A stretch of DNA of 64,000 nt, taken from the NCBI GenBank assembly GCA_039029395.1, contig JBCCGG010000024.1, forward strand, positions 1 through 64,000, given 5' to 3'. Below the pieces are notes generated by a model, which made no database searches, had not been told where the DNA came from, and saw nothing but the letters and a program-made list of their open reading frames with translations. Shown piece by piece: positions 35,300-43,460 of this stretch. Positions within the stretch are counted from its first letter, which is position 1, and each line of letters opens with the position of its first letter. The translations under genes and the position numbers were made by a program. Source of the DNA: JBCCGG01 sp039029395 (lineage in GTDB: Bacteria > Pseudomonadota > Alphaproteobacteria > Kiloniellales > JAKSDN01).

Positions 35300-35416
35300 A
35301 GCGCACCGACCAGCACGCGCGGAGCTCTATCGTTACCAGAGGTTCATCTTTGCGACAGGACTAAGCAATCTTGGCTAGCCATATCCTTGGTAAAGGCAAC
35401 CAAGGGGATGGCTTAC

Positions 35417-36250
35417 ATGGACACTGGAGTTGACTTTGTCAGTAGCGCATTGGCGCCCAATCCGGCGATCTTGCGCCGGTCATCATCGGCACCTGGCGAC
35501 GCGGGAGACCGACGAGCAACGGGCAAGGCCGTGCTCGGCGATCACGACATCCTGACCTTTCGCCGGACCCACGTGTCGGACTACCGGCGGCCCTTTGCCT
35601 TCGTCGAAGCGCTGAACGACGGAACGCTGTTCGGCCGGCCCGCGCGGGTTTTCCAGGCGGCTGCCCGTGAGAGCTGTCTGTTCGAAGTAGTGGTCGGCAA
35701 GGATCAGCGGATTGTCGCCACCGGTATACTGCAAGACCACCTTGAAGCGGGTGCCGACGGGCCATGCCGGGAAAAGGAACTGGGCGGGCTCATGGTACAT
35801 CCCGACGCACGCGGCTTGGGAATTGTTACCCTGTTGATCAAGCTCATGCTGGCCCACCGCTGGGCAGCGTTTGGCGGCCACCATCACGAGACCTATGTCG
35901 CACGTGTGGTCGACGGCAACCCAGGTGCGGCGCGCGTGCTCCAGGCCGTCGGCTTTCGTTCCACCGGTTATTTGCGGCTTTATCCGGGCCAGTTCGATGG
36001 ATCGATCGAGCACATGATGGCGCCAGGCGAGGACTTTGTGCGCATGGAGGGCTTTCGCTTCGAGCCGGAGGCCCTCGACGAGATCGTCCATGACCTATGG
36101 ACCTTTTGGCAAGGGTCGAGGGCGCTTGGCCACAGCGACCGGGGCCAGCACCTAGCGGTCGATTTCGCCGACCTAGTGGCGCCGTCGCTTCTGACCGACC
36201 CTGTCTTGCCGACAGCCTGCGCCACACCGGCGGGACACATGGCTGCCTAG
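35417..36250 (+). CDS. GNAT-family acetyltransferase-like protein
   Basis: 277 residues from ATG 35417, which has AAGGGG eight bases upstream; ATG 35408 sits too close to it. GNAT core: LGGLMVHPDARGLGIVTLLIKLML (motif A) and NPGAARVLQAVGFRSTGYL (motif B). An N-terminal 60 residues (FRRTHVSDYRRPFAFVEALND) precede it, and a C-terminal tail after about 230 is of unknown fold. Reaction probably acyl-CoA to amine; target unknown. Confidence 0.7.
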   Translation: MDTGVDFVSSALAPNPAILRRSSSAPGDAGDRRATGKAVLGDHDILTFRRTHVSDYRRPFAFVEALNDGTLFGRPARVFQAAARESCLFEVVVGKDQRIVATGILQDHLEAGADGPCREKELGGLMVHPDARGLGIVTLLIKLMLAHRWAAFGGHHHETYVARVVDGNPGAARVLQAVGFRSTGYLRLYPGQFDGSIEHMMAPGEDFVRMEGFRFEPEALDEIVHDLWTFWQGSRALGHSDRGQHLAVDFADLVAPSLLTDPVLPTACATPAGHMAA

Positions 36251-36303
36251 CAGGGGAGCTTGGCCTCGGGAGTTAACGGGATCGCACGACGCTGCTGCCC
36301 CGC

Positions 36304-37515
36304 CTATTCTCCCTCGGGCCGCAGCTTCTTGACCTCTTCCGCCGAGGGCAGGTAGGCCGCGCCGTCGTGGAACGACCAATCCCGGATCGTGCCCTGGCCG
36401 TCCTTGATGGTGGTCAGGCCGACGAATGTGCCCATGGTCGACTGCTGGTCGGAGTCCCGGTAGACGATCGGCCCGAAGGGGGTGTCGATCTCAAGCCCGC
36501 GCAAAGCCGCAATTAGGGCCTCGCTGTCGGTCGAGCCGGCCTTTTCAATAGCGGCGGCGATGGTCTGCAAGGTGACGTAACCGACCACCGAGCCCATGCG
36601 CGGCGGCTCGTTGAAGCGCTTTTCGTAGGCTGCCCGGAACGACGTGTGCTCGGGTGTGTCGAGCGCCTGCCAAGGATAGCCGGTGACGATCCAGCCCTCC
36701 GGCACCTCGTCCTTCAAGGGCGCCATCCATTCCGGCTCGCCGGTCAGGAGGCTAACCACCTCGCGCTCCTCGAAGAGACCGCGCAGGGAGCCCTCGCGCA
36801 CGAACTTGACCAGGTCGCCGCCGAAGGTGACGTTGAAAATCGCGTCCGGCTCGGCTTGGGCCAGCGCCTGGGCTGTCGCGCCAGCGTCGATCTTGAACAA
36901 GGCCGGCCACTGTTCGGCGACGAACTCCACGTCCGGGCGCTTTTCGCTTAGAAGCTCCTTGAAGGCGGCGACCGCCGACTGGCCGTACTCGTAGTTCGGC
37001 GCCACCGTGGCCCAGCGCTTGGCCGGCAGCTTGGCGGCCCATTCGGCCAGCATGGCGGCCTGAACATAGGTGCCGGGGCGCAGACGGAAGGTGTAGCGGT
37101 TGCCCTTGCCCCAAGCGATTGCGTCGCTCAAGGGTTCGGCCGCCAGAAACACGATCTTCTTCTGCTTGGCGAAGTCCGAGACCGCCAGACCGACGTGGGA
37201 GAGCAGCGTGCCGATCAGCACGGAAACACCCTCGCGGCTTACCAGCTCGTTGGCCACCGTGACCGCGTCGCCCGGCTTGGCGCCGTCGTCCCGGCTGATC
37301 ACCTCGAGCGGCCGGCCGAGCACGCCGCCGGCCTGGTTGATCTCCTCGAGCGCCAGCTCCCAGCCGCTCTTGTAGGGTAGGCTGAAGGCGGGCAAGCGGG
37401 TGTAGCTGTTGAGGTCGCCTATCTTGATCGGATCGGCGGCCCGGCTTGCGCCGGCGAAGCTGCCCAGCGCGAAAAGCGCGGCCAGCAGGAGCGTCATGGA
37501 GGTGCGCAGCATCAT
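36304..37515 (-). CDS. Orphan Liv-type substrate-binding protein
   Basis: 403 residues from ATG 37515 (double ATG; GGAAGGG upstream). Signal MLRTSMTLLLAALFALGSFA before ADPIKIG, then the family-6 binding fold: GDLNSYTRLPAFSLPYKSGW, INQAGGVLGRPLEVI and PYQ... late segment. No permease or ATPase genes accompany it; nearest Liv permease genes are about 31 kb away. May serve the 5' liv operon or a transporter outside the window. Confidence 0.82.
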   Translation of the reverse strand: MMLRTSMTLLLAALFALGSFAGASRAADPIKIGDLNSYTRLPAFSLPYKSGWELALEEINQAGGVLGRPLEVISRDDGAKPGDAVTVANELVSREGVSVLIGTLLSHVGLAVSDFAKQKKIVFLAAEPLSDAIAWGKGNRYTFRLRPGTYVQAAMLAEWAAKLPAKRWATVAPNYEYGQSAVAAFKELLSEKRPDVEFVAEQWPALFKIDAGATAQALAQAEPDAIFNVTFGGDLVKFVREGSLRGLFEEREVVSLLTGEPEWMAPLKDEVPEGWIVTGYPWQALDTPEHTSFRAAYEKRFNEPPRMGSVVGYVTLQTIAAAIEKAGSTDSEALIAALRGLEIDTPFGPIVYRDSDQQSTMGTFVGLTTIKDGQGTIRDWSFHDGAAYLPSAEEVKKLRPEGE

Positions 37516-37630
37516 CGGACCCTTCCCTGCAAGTACGATGTGCGGGAGCCACCTGTAGGGGCTCCCGGCCAGCGCCAAGGGTGGCCCCGCCGCGCGGGAG
37601 GGTCAACAGAACAATTGCTGATGGCTTTGC

Positions 37631-38266
37631 CTAGCGCACCACACCGGTGTTGTTCAAATGAATATCGGCGAACTGGGCATAGGTCGACTCGACGCTGATC
37701 TCGACTTCGCCGTTGGTGCGCGTCGTGCCGCTGCCGATTTCGGCCATGCTGTACTCGAAACCGTGGGGCAGATCGATACGGGCCCGGTGGGGTAGACCGG
37801 TCACCGGATTCTTGATCGGCTCGCCGGCGCCATCGATCAAGCCGGGCACAACCAGCCGCGCCGTGCGCCCTTCGACGTCGACCTGAAAGTCGATCTTCTC
37901 GAACAGCGGCGGATAGACGGTCGTGCACATTGTGTGGAACACCGACCACATGGTGGTCATGGGTTCGGTATCTTCACCGGTCATGATCTTCGTCAGGGCA
38001 TCGCGCTGAGCCTCGTCGGCGTTCTCGTCGATGATGATCTGCATCTTGCCATCGCCCTCGTGGACCGCGCCGGGCCACTTATAGATGGCTGCCGCGCGCA
38101 GACCGTCCAAAGGGGTGTCCCGGTGGTGGCCTTCGTCGATCCGGTAGCCGGCCGCGGCATAGCAATCGCCGTGGGTCGGCAAGGCGTTGAACTGACAGGG
38201 GCAGCCGTAGGAACAGTTGCAGTTTGCGAACTCCCGCCCGCGAACGCGCCAAATCTCCTCGGTCAT
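37631..38266 (-). CDS. DUF1326-family protein
   Basis: 211 residues starting MTEEIWRVRGREFANCNCSYGCPCQF, the family's conserved Cys cluster (C15, C17, C21, C23-type spacing). The region MQIIIDENADEAQRDALTKIM and IDLPHGFEYSMAEIGSG are also typical. Function unknown; the cysteines suggest a metal site. Divergent from the isochorismatase-family gene. Confidence 0.85.
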   Translation of the reverse strand: MTEEIWRVRGREFANCNCSYGCPCQFNALPTHGDCYAAAGYRIDEGHHRDTPLDGLRAAAIYKWPGAVHEGDGKMQIIIDENADEAQRDALTKIMTGEDTEPMTTMWSVFHTMCTTVYPPLFEKIDFQVDVEGRTARLVVPGLIDGAGEPIKNPVTGLPHRARIDLPHGFEYSMAEIGSGTTRTNGEVEISVESTYAQFADIHLNNTGVVR

Positions 38267-38300
38267 GGCGACCTCCCTAGTAATGTAGATATTGATCCAG

Positions 38301-38328
38301 ATTATAGTAACAATTTCCTATTTGTCTC
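38301..38328 (-). promoter_or_regulatory. Predicted promoter of the DUF1326 gene
   Basis: Minus strand GAGACA, 16 bases, TATAAT. The -10 is a perfect match and the -35 has four of six bases. It lies about 35-60 bases before the ATG, in the 109-bp divergent gap. Confidence 0.5.
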
Positions 38329-38375
38329 CTTTGAAATCTCTGCTCTGCTAGCGCCGTGCACAGGGGAGATCATCC

Positions 38376-39044
38376 ATGGAAGATCAATCGGTTACCGTCG
38401 CGACCTGCCGGGGCGGGCGCAGCTTCGCCTTCGAGCCGGCCAAGACCGCGTTGCTCGCGATAGACATGCAAAAGGATTTCTTCGATCCTCGAGGGGGCAC
38501 CGCGCAACTCGACGGCAACTGCGGCGGGCTACCGGCGGCAATTCCGGCGGTCGGGCGCCTGACCGCCCTGGCGCGCCGGCTCGGCTGCAACGTGGTCCAC
38601 ACCCGCGAAGGCTTCGCCCCGGACCTCTCCGACCTGCCGGCGCTGCGCGCTGGCAACGACACGGTCGGCCGGCCCGGCCCCTTGGGGCGATTTCTGGTGC
38701 GTGGCGAGCCAGGTCAAGACTTCGTCGAAGAGCTACGTCCCGAGCCCGGCGAGCTGGTGATCGACAAGCCAGGCTTCGGCGCCTTCGGTCTGACCGATCT
38801 GGACGGGCGTCTCAAGGAGATGGGCGTCAGCCATTTGATCCTCTCGGGCGTCACCACCCAATGCTGCGTGCACTCGACCCTGCGCGAGGCGGTCGACCTG
38901 GGGTACTGGTGTTTGACCGTGGCTGACGCTTGCGCCGCGGTCGAACCGGCCTGGCACGAGGCGGCGCTCTCGCTCATCGCCTCTGAGGACCACCTGTTCG
39001 GCTGGGTCTGCGACCTGGCCGATCTGGAGGCGGCCGCGGCCTAA
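38376..39044 (+). CDS. Isochorismatase-family cysteine hydrolase (biuret/ureidoacrylate-type)
   Basis: 222 residues. Catalytic triad visible as D30 (LLAIDMQKDFFDP), K131 (VIDKPGFGAF) and C164 (GVTTQCCVHST). The GVTTQCCV and DKPGFGAF segments resemble biuret amidohydrolase and RutB ureidoacrylate amidohydrolase more than true isochorismatase. The reaction is probably hydrolysis of an amide such as biuret or a ureido compound, releasing ammonia. Substrate inferred from motif similarity only. Confidence 0.78.
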   Translation: MEDQSVTVATCRGGRSFAFEPAKTALLAIDMQKDFFDPRGGTAQLDGNCGGLPAAIPAVGRLTALARRLGCNVVHTREGFAPDLSDLPALRAGNDTVGRPGPLGRFLVRGEPGQDFVEELRPEPGELVIDKPGFGAFGLTDLDGRLKEMGVSHLILSGVTTQCCVHSTLREAVDLGYWCLTVADACAAVEPAWHEAALSLIASEDHLFGWVCDLADLEAAAA

Positions 39045-39136
39045 GGCACGGCCAACCCACTTCTCTTGTGATCCAAGCCGGCCCGGCCTGCGTAGTCGGG
39101 TTTCGAAGGCTTGAACGAACACAAGAGGAGAGAGAC

Positions 39137-39640
39137 ATGCTTCGACGCCCCTTGATCAAGGGACTTATCCTGATTGCGCCGCTGTTTATCGCCGCCTGCG
39201 CCAGTCATGAACAACAGGCAGCGGCGCCAAAACAGGACATCGTCGACACGGCCGTGTCGGCTGGCCAGTTCAACACCCTGGTGGCCGCGGTTCAGACCGC
39301 GGAGTTGGTCGAAGTGCTCAAGAGCGACGGCCCCTTCACGGTCTTCGCACCGACCGACGAAGCCTTCGGCAAGCTGCCGCCCGGCACGGTCGAAAATCTG
39401 CTCAAGCCTGAGAACAAGGACCAGCTGGTCGCCGTGCTGACCTACCACGTTGTGCCCGGCAAGATTATGTCCGCGGACATTGCCGGCAAGACCGCGTCGG
39501 TTACCACGGTCGAGGGCTCCCAGCTGTCGGTCGACGCGACCGACGGCGTGATGGTCGACCAGGCCACGGTGGTGCTGGCCGATGTCGAGGCCTCGAACGG
39601 CGTGATCCATGTGATCGACGCCGTGGTGCTGCCCAACTAG
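39137..39640 (+). CDS. Fasciclin-domain lipoprotein
   Basis: 167 residues. Signal with lipobox: MLRRPLIKGLILIAPLFIAA then C21. A fasciclin (FAS1) domain follows: DIVDTAVSAGQFNTLVAAVQT, DGPFTVFAPTDEAFGKLPPG and NGVIHVIDAVVLP, with the H2 YHVV motif (LTYHVVPGKIMSAD). Exposed at outer membrane or periplasmic face; adhesion-type domain. GAGGAGAGAGAC before the ATG. Confidence 0.9.
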   Translation: MLRRPLIKGLILIAPLFIAACASHEQQAAAPKQDIVDTAVSAGQFNTLVAAVQTAELVEVLKSDGPFTVFAPTDEAFGKLPPGTVENLLKPENKDQLVAVLTYHVVPGKIMSADIAGKTASVTTVEGSQLSVDATDGVMVDQATVVLADVEASNGVIHVIDAVVLPN

Positions 39641-39660
39641 CCCAAAGGGACCACCGACCA

Positions 39661-39688
39661 GGCCGCCCTACCGCATGGCGGGGCGGCC
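39661..39688. repeat. Inverted repeat downstream of the fasciclin gene
   Basis: GGCCGCCC pairs exactly with GGGCGGCC over a 12-base spacer. It sits 20 bp after the stop and may act as a transcript end, but no U-tract follows on the plus strand (GGGAAGG). Confidence 0.4.
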
Positions 39689-39704
39689 GGGAAGGTGAAA
39701 GGAA

Positions 39705-39887
39705 ATGGCAAATCGCTGGAAATCCCATAAGAAACCAAAGCACGAGGAGTCGGTGAAGGTACGTCTGTGCCTGATGTGCCGAGACTCCTTCAAGAGTACC
39801 TGGAGCGGCGATCGGGTGTGCCGCAAGTGCAAGGCGACGAGCACCTGGAGGTCCGGCTCGGTCGGCACCGCCGAGGTCGGCAAGTAG
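39705..39887 (+). CDS. Small zinc-ribbon protein, 60 aa
   Basis: 60 residues with two CxxC pairs, C22/C25 (LCLMC) and C39/C42 (VCRKC), a typical zinc ribbon, on a strongly basic frame (MANRWKSHKKPKHEESVKVR). Ribosome site GGAAAGGTGAAAGGAA just before the ATG. Too small for an enzyme; a nucleic-acid or protein adaptor is plausible. Similar short proteins are common in alphaproteobacteria but have no agreed function to my knowledge. Confidence 0.75.
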   Translation: MANRWKSHKKPKHEESVKVRLCLMCRDSFKSTWSGDRVCRKCKATSTWRSGSVGTAEVGK

Positions 39888-39906
39888 GCGCCTCTGGAGG
39901 AGGCGC
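39888..39906 (+). terminator. Hairpin after the zinc-ribbon gene
   Basis: GCGCCTC, five-base loop, GAGGCGC, perfect stem beginning inside the last codons/stop region; followed by GGCCTTTAGG, which is weakly U-rich. Possible rho-independent terminator. Confidence 0.4.
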
Positions 39907-39948
39907 GGCCTTTAGGTCATTATGGCGCGCCATTACCAGGGGGCGCTC

Positions 39949-41106
39949 ATGTCCGAGGACCTTTTTCAACGACGAACCCGCGCTCTGCAGGACGCGCTCA
40001 ACGCCGCGGGCATAAGCCTTGCGCTCATTACCGACGAAGATTCGATCTACTTCTTCTCGGGCTATCACGGCTATCTCTACATGGAATTCGGCCGGCCGAC
40101 GGTGCTTGCGGTGCCACAGGCGGGGCCGTGCGCGATCGTGACCCCGGCCATGGAGCTTGAGATGGCCCAACGCATGAGCTGGGTCGAGCGCATCCTGCCT
40201 TGGCAAGACGGCGTCGGGCGCGAGTGGCGCGAGCCCTTGGACGAGCTGCTGGGCGAGGTGGGCGAAGGGCCGCTCGGCATCGAGGCCGCCGCTCTGCCGC
40301 CAGTGGTGCGCACCCACTTGGGCGAGCGGGACCTACGGGACATAAGCGCCGATGTGGCCGCCCTTAGGCGCATCAAGGGGCCGGCTGATATCGCCTTGGC
40401 ACGCCACGCCGGGCAAGTCGCCGAGGCCATGATGGCAGCCGCGCGCGCGACCATCGGCGAAGGGGTGCCCGAGTACGAGGTCGCGCTTGCCACCACCGCG
40501 GCCGGCACACGCAAGGCGGCCGAGCTGTTCGAGGCCCATTATGACGCCTCCATGATGTCCCCCAACGCGCACTTTCTGCAGACCATGGCGTCTGGCAGCG
40601 ACACGACGATGCCTCACCACCGGGCCACCACCAAGCGCCTGAAGCGCGGCGATCCAGTTTTCATGTGCTTTTGCGGCATGACCAACTTCCGGCGCTTTAA
40701 GCTTGGCTTCGACCGCATGTTCTGGGTCGGCGAGCTGGGCGACCCTTTGCAGGCCGAGGTTTACGAGGTTGCGCTCGCCAGCCAGCGCGCCGCGCTCGCC
40801 AAGGTGCGCCCGGGTGTCACCGCCGAGACGGTTCACCTGGCCTATGCCGAGGTGATCCAGGGCGCCGGATACGACTTCCCCTTTCGCTGCGGCCGGGCGA
40901 CCGGTTTCAGCTTCCTGGAAAGCCCCCAGATCACTCAAGGGGACAAGACCGTGCTGGAACCGGGCATGGTCCTGGCGGTCGACGGTTCGGTCAATTGCCC
41001 CGGCGTGTTCCGCGCCCAGGTGGGCGACAGCCTGGTGGTGACCAACGACGGCTACGAGCTGCTGACCAACTATCCCAAGGCGCTGGATGAGATGATCGTA
41101 GGGTGA
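39949..41106 (+). CDS. Creatinase/M24-fold protein lacking usual metal ligands
   Basis: 385 residues from ATG 39949 (AGGGGG upstream; an ATG nine codons earlier has no site). N-terminal creatinase domain, then pita-bread fold: GEGVPEYEVALATTAAGT, NAHFLQTMASGSDTTMPHH, LKRGDPVFMCFCGMTNFRR and LEPGMVLAVDGSVN. M24 metallopeptidases use D, D, H, E, E; here the first Asp site reads MCFCG instead of DxG, and the GHGIG His position reads CGRATGF. This resembles creatinase, which works without a metal, but creatinase's GHS is also missing. Substrate unknown. Confidence 0.75.
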   Translation: MSEDLFQRRTRALQDALNAAGISLALITDEDSIYFFSGYHGYLYMEFGRPTVLAVPQAGPCAIVTPAMELEMAQRMSWVERILPWQDGVGREWREPLDELLGEVGEGPLGIEAAALPPVVRTHLGERDLRDISADVAALRRIKGPADIALARHAGQVAEAMMAAARATIGEGVPEYEVALATTAAGTRKAAELFEAHYDASMMSPNAHFLQTMASGSDTTMPHHRATTKRLKRGDPVFMCFCGMTNFRRFKLGFDRMFWVGELGDPLQAEVYEVALASQRAALAKVRPGVTAETVHLAYAEVIQGAGYDFPFRCGRATGFSFLESPQITQGDKTVLEPGMVLAVDGSVNCPGVFRAQVGDSLVVTNDGYELLTNYPKALDEMIVG

Positions 41107-41183
41107 GCCATTGGTCGCCGGCGCCAGTGGCGCTATAAAGGGTCCATCGATCAACCTAAGGGGAGGATAAGCCTCCTGGAAAG

Positions 41184-41894
41184 ATGACCCCCGATGACAT
41201 GATCGCCAAGATCCTCGAACCCGGTTTCGAGGGCGACGGCAAGCTAAGCAATGATCTGCATTCCGCGTTTCTCCGCGGCTATCCGATCGAAAACCTCCGG
41301 CCACTTTTGATTTCGAAATCCGAGACCGTGTTGGGAACCGCGGCCTTTCTCGTTACTGAACTTGGCTGGGTTGTGCATCCTTTTGTCGCTGAGATCGTCG
41401 ATCTGCTGTACCAGCCGCGTGCCCGAGTTCGCTTCGACGCAATACAAGCTCTCGCGAGATGTACCACACCAGACGACGGTTGGGCCTTGGGGCGTGTTCT
41501 CCAACTGCTCGGCGATCCGGATGACTTCGTACGCGGCGGGGCTATGTGGTTCATTCGAGTATCGTCTCGTTGGCAGCTAAGAGCCGCATTGGACAACGCC
41601 GCACCGCAAAAACCGGATAGTGTCTTCAGTGAGATCCAGAGCATGTACCTTCGACGTGGTCGGTATTGTTCGACCGACATTATTCGTGCTTTCATCAAGC
41701 ACCCTCACCCCATTGCCCGGCGCTTTGGCGTCGGACTGGCAGCTCGGCCCAGACTGATTGTAGACGAGACACTCCTGAGCATCGCCATAGCGAGTGAGGA
41801 TGAGGAGATCAGGGACAGGGCGGCGGAGTTTCGGGGTTGGATTTTTCCGGCCGACGCAATCTTGTCTTCGGCGTTCATTGACCAGATTAGCTAG
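41184..41894 (+). CDS. HEAT-like helical repeat protein of unknown function
   Basis: 236 residues, all-helical, with spaced L/A/R patterns resembling HEAT repeats: ARVRFDAIQALARCTTPDDG, LLGDPDDFVRGGAMWFIRV and HPHPIARRFGVGLAARPR. No named family recognised. Base use looks more even and less GC-rich than its neighbours (by eye, not calculated), and it sits alone between the M24 gene and a convergent cNMP gene. HEAT-like small proteins of this kind are often immunity or scaffold proteins; that is only a suggestion. Confidence 0.6.
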   Translation: MTPDDMIAKILEPGFEGDGKLSNDLHSAFLRGYPIENLRPLLISKSETVLGTAAFLVTELGWVVHPFVAEIVDLLYQPRARVRFDAIQALARCTTPDDGWALGRVLQLLGDPDDFVRGGAMWFIRVSSRWQLRAALDNAAPQKPDSVFSEIQSMYLRRGRYCSTDIIRAFIKHPHPIARRFGVGLAARPRLIVDETLLSIAIASEDEEIRDRAAEFRGWIFPADAILSSAFIDQIS

Positions 41895-41911
41895 AAAAGC
41901 CGGTCATTCCC

Positions 41912-42400
41912 TCACAGCAAATGCTGCTCGATCACCTTCTCGTTCGTGCGCCGGACCATGCGGGCCAGGTTCTCGAGGATCGGACCGAGCACACGTGGGT
42001 TCTGGCTGATGGTGTCGAAAAAGACCTCGCGGGGCATGGCGGCGACCACGCTCTCGAGCGCGGTGAGCACGGTCGCGGTGCGCGGGCCGTGGTCGAAGGC
42101 GGAGAGCTCGCCGAAGTAGGCGCCCTCCTGCACGTCGGCCAGACGCACCTCGTTACCGAGCAGGGTGTGGTTGATGATGCGCGCCCGGCCCCGGATCAGG
42201 AAGAAGATGTTGCCGGACTCGTCGCTCGGGTCGGTGATCACCTCGTCCGCGCCCAGGTGGCGCCAGGCGCACTGGCGGGCGAGCGCCGCCCGCTCCTCGG
42301 CCGAAAGCGAGGCCAAGAGCGGCACGCCGTCCAGGGACTGCACCAGATCGGGTGCGCGTTCACTGTCCGGCACCAGCGCGGGGGAGGTCTCTTCGGTCAT
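41912..42400 (-). CDS. Cyclic-nucleotide-binding domain protein
   Basis: 162 residues from MTEETSPALVPDSE at 42400 (ATG preceded by a GGACCGACC region). A single cNMP-binding domain of the CAP family: VPLLASLSAEERAALARQC, VQEGAYFGELSAFDHGPRTATVLTALE has the phosphate-binding cassette with FGEL and PRTAT. No DNA-binding domain follows, so it may act as a sensor module with another protein. Overlaps the upstream side of the dehydrogenase gene's promoter gap. Confidence 0.82.
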   Translation of the reverse strand: MTEETSPALVPDSERAPDLVQSLDGVPLLASLSAEERAALARQCAWRHLGADEVITDPSDESGNIFFLIRGRARIINHTLLGNEVRLADVQEGAYFGELSAFDHGPRTATVLTALESVVAAMPREVFFDTISQNPRVLGPILENLARMVRRTNEKVIEQHLL

Positions 42401-42481
42401 GGTCGGTCCTTTGACGCTGTGATCGCCGGCCATCATAGTGCCGCTGATCCGTCTGTCAGCCCACAAAAGCAAGGAGGCCAA

Positions 42482-43453
42482 ATGAGCGAGCGTGAGGCCC
42501 GGGTATTGATCTTCCACGACCAGCCGGAGAGCTTTTTGGACGATCTCAAGGTCCGCTTTCCCGGCCTTCCGATCGAGGCCTGTGCACGCGCCGAGGACCT
42601 CGAGGCCGCGCTCGCGCGCCTAAAGCCGACGGTCGCCTTCAGCGTCAAGTGCGAGGGCCTGCCGGGGCCGGTCCAGGCGCGCCTGCTGGACTGTCCGAGC
42701 CTGGAATGGATCCAGGTGGGCGGTGCCGGAGTCGATCACCTGGCCAAGGCCGCCGGCCGGCCGCTCATCGTGACCAACGGGGCCGGGGTCTTGAGCCCCT
42801 TCATGGCCGAGACCGTTATGGGCGCGATCTTGCTGCTCAACTACGGATTCCACCGTTACCTGCGCCAGCAGGCCGCGCGGCAATGGCAGCAGAACCCTTG
42901 GCTGCCGCTTGCCGGCAAGCGGCTGCTGGTGATCGGTCTTGGCAACATCGGGCAAAGGGTCGCGGCTCATAGTCGCAGCTTTGGCATGACGGTGACGGGC
43001 CTGCGCGCCCGGCCGGCACCTCTAGACGGCTTCGATGAAGTCTACGGCCTGAACCAGCTGCACGAGGCCCTGGCCGGGGCCGACGTGGTCTCGCTCCACG
43101 TGCCGCTGACGCCAGACACCCGGGGCCTGATAGATAGCGCTGCGTTGGCGGTCATGAAGCCCGGCGCGATCCTCGTCAACACCTCGCGCGGCGGCGTGGT
43201 CGAGGAGGCGGCGCTGCTGGCGGCCTTAAGGGAAAAGCGCATCGCCGGGGCCCACATGGACGTCTTCGAGACCGAGCCCTTGCCGGCGAAAAGCCCCTTG
43301 TGGGCGCTCGACAACCTGGTGATCACGCCCCATTGGTCGGACTCTGTGGCCGACTGGCCGGCCCGTTTTGCCTCGTTTTTCGGGGATAATCTGGAGCGCT
43401 GGCTGGCCGGCCGGCCGCTCGAAAACGTGGTCGACCTGGCGCGCGGCTATTGA
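42482..43453 (+). CDS. D-2-hydroxyacid dehydrogenase family protein
   Basis: 323 residues. NAD(P)-binding Rossmann motif LLVIGLGNIGQRVAAHSRSFG, substrate and catalytic segments VSLHVPLTPDTRGLID, GAILVNTSRGGVVEEAAL (Arg site), FETEPLPAKSPLW (Glu) and ITPHWSD (His). Acts on a 2-oxo/2-hydroxy acid, reversible with NAD(P)H. The His sits in PHWS, a form seen in GhrA/hydroxyphenylpyruvate-reductase-like members. AAGGAGGCCAA before the ATG. Confidence 0.88.
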   Translation: MSEREARVLIFHDQPESFLDDLKVRFPGLPIEACARAEDLEAALARLKPTVAFSVKCEGLPGPVQARLLDCPSLEWIQVGGAGVDHLAKAAGRPLIVTNGAGVLSPFMAETVMGAILLLNYGFHRYLRQQAARQWQQNPWLPLAGKRLLVIGLGNIGQRVAAHSRSFGMTVTGLRARPAPLDGFDEVYGLNQLHEALAGADVVSLHVPLTPDTRGLIDSAALAVMKPGAILVNTSRGGVVEEAALLAALREKRIAGAHMDVFETEPLPAKSPLWALDNLVITPHWSDSVADWPARFASFFGDNLERWLAGRPLENVVDLARGY

Positions 43454-43460
43454 GCGAGCG

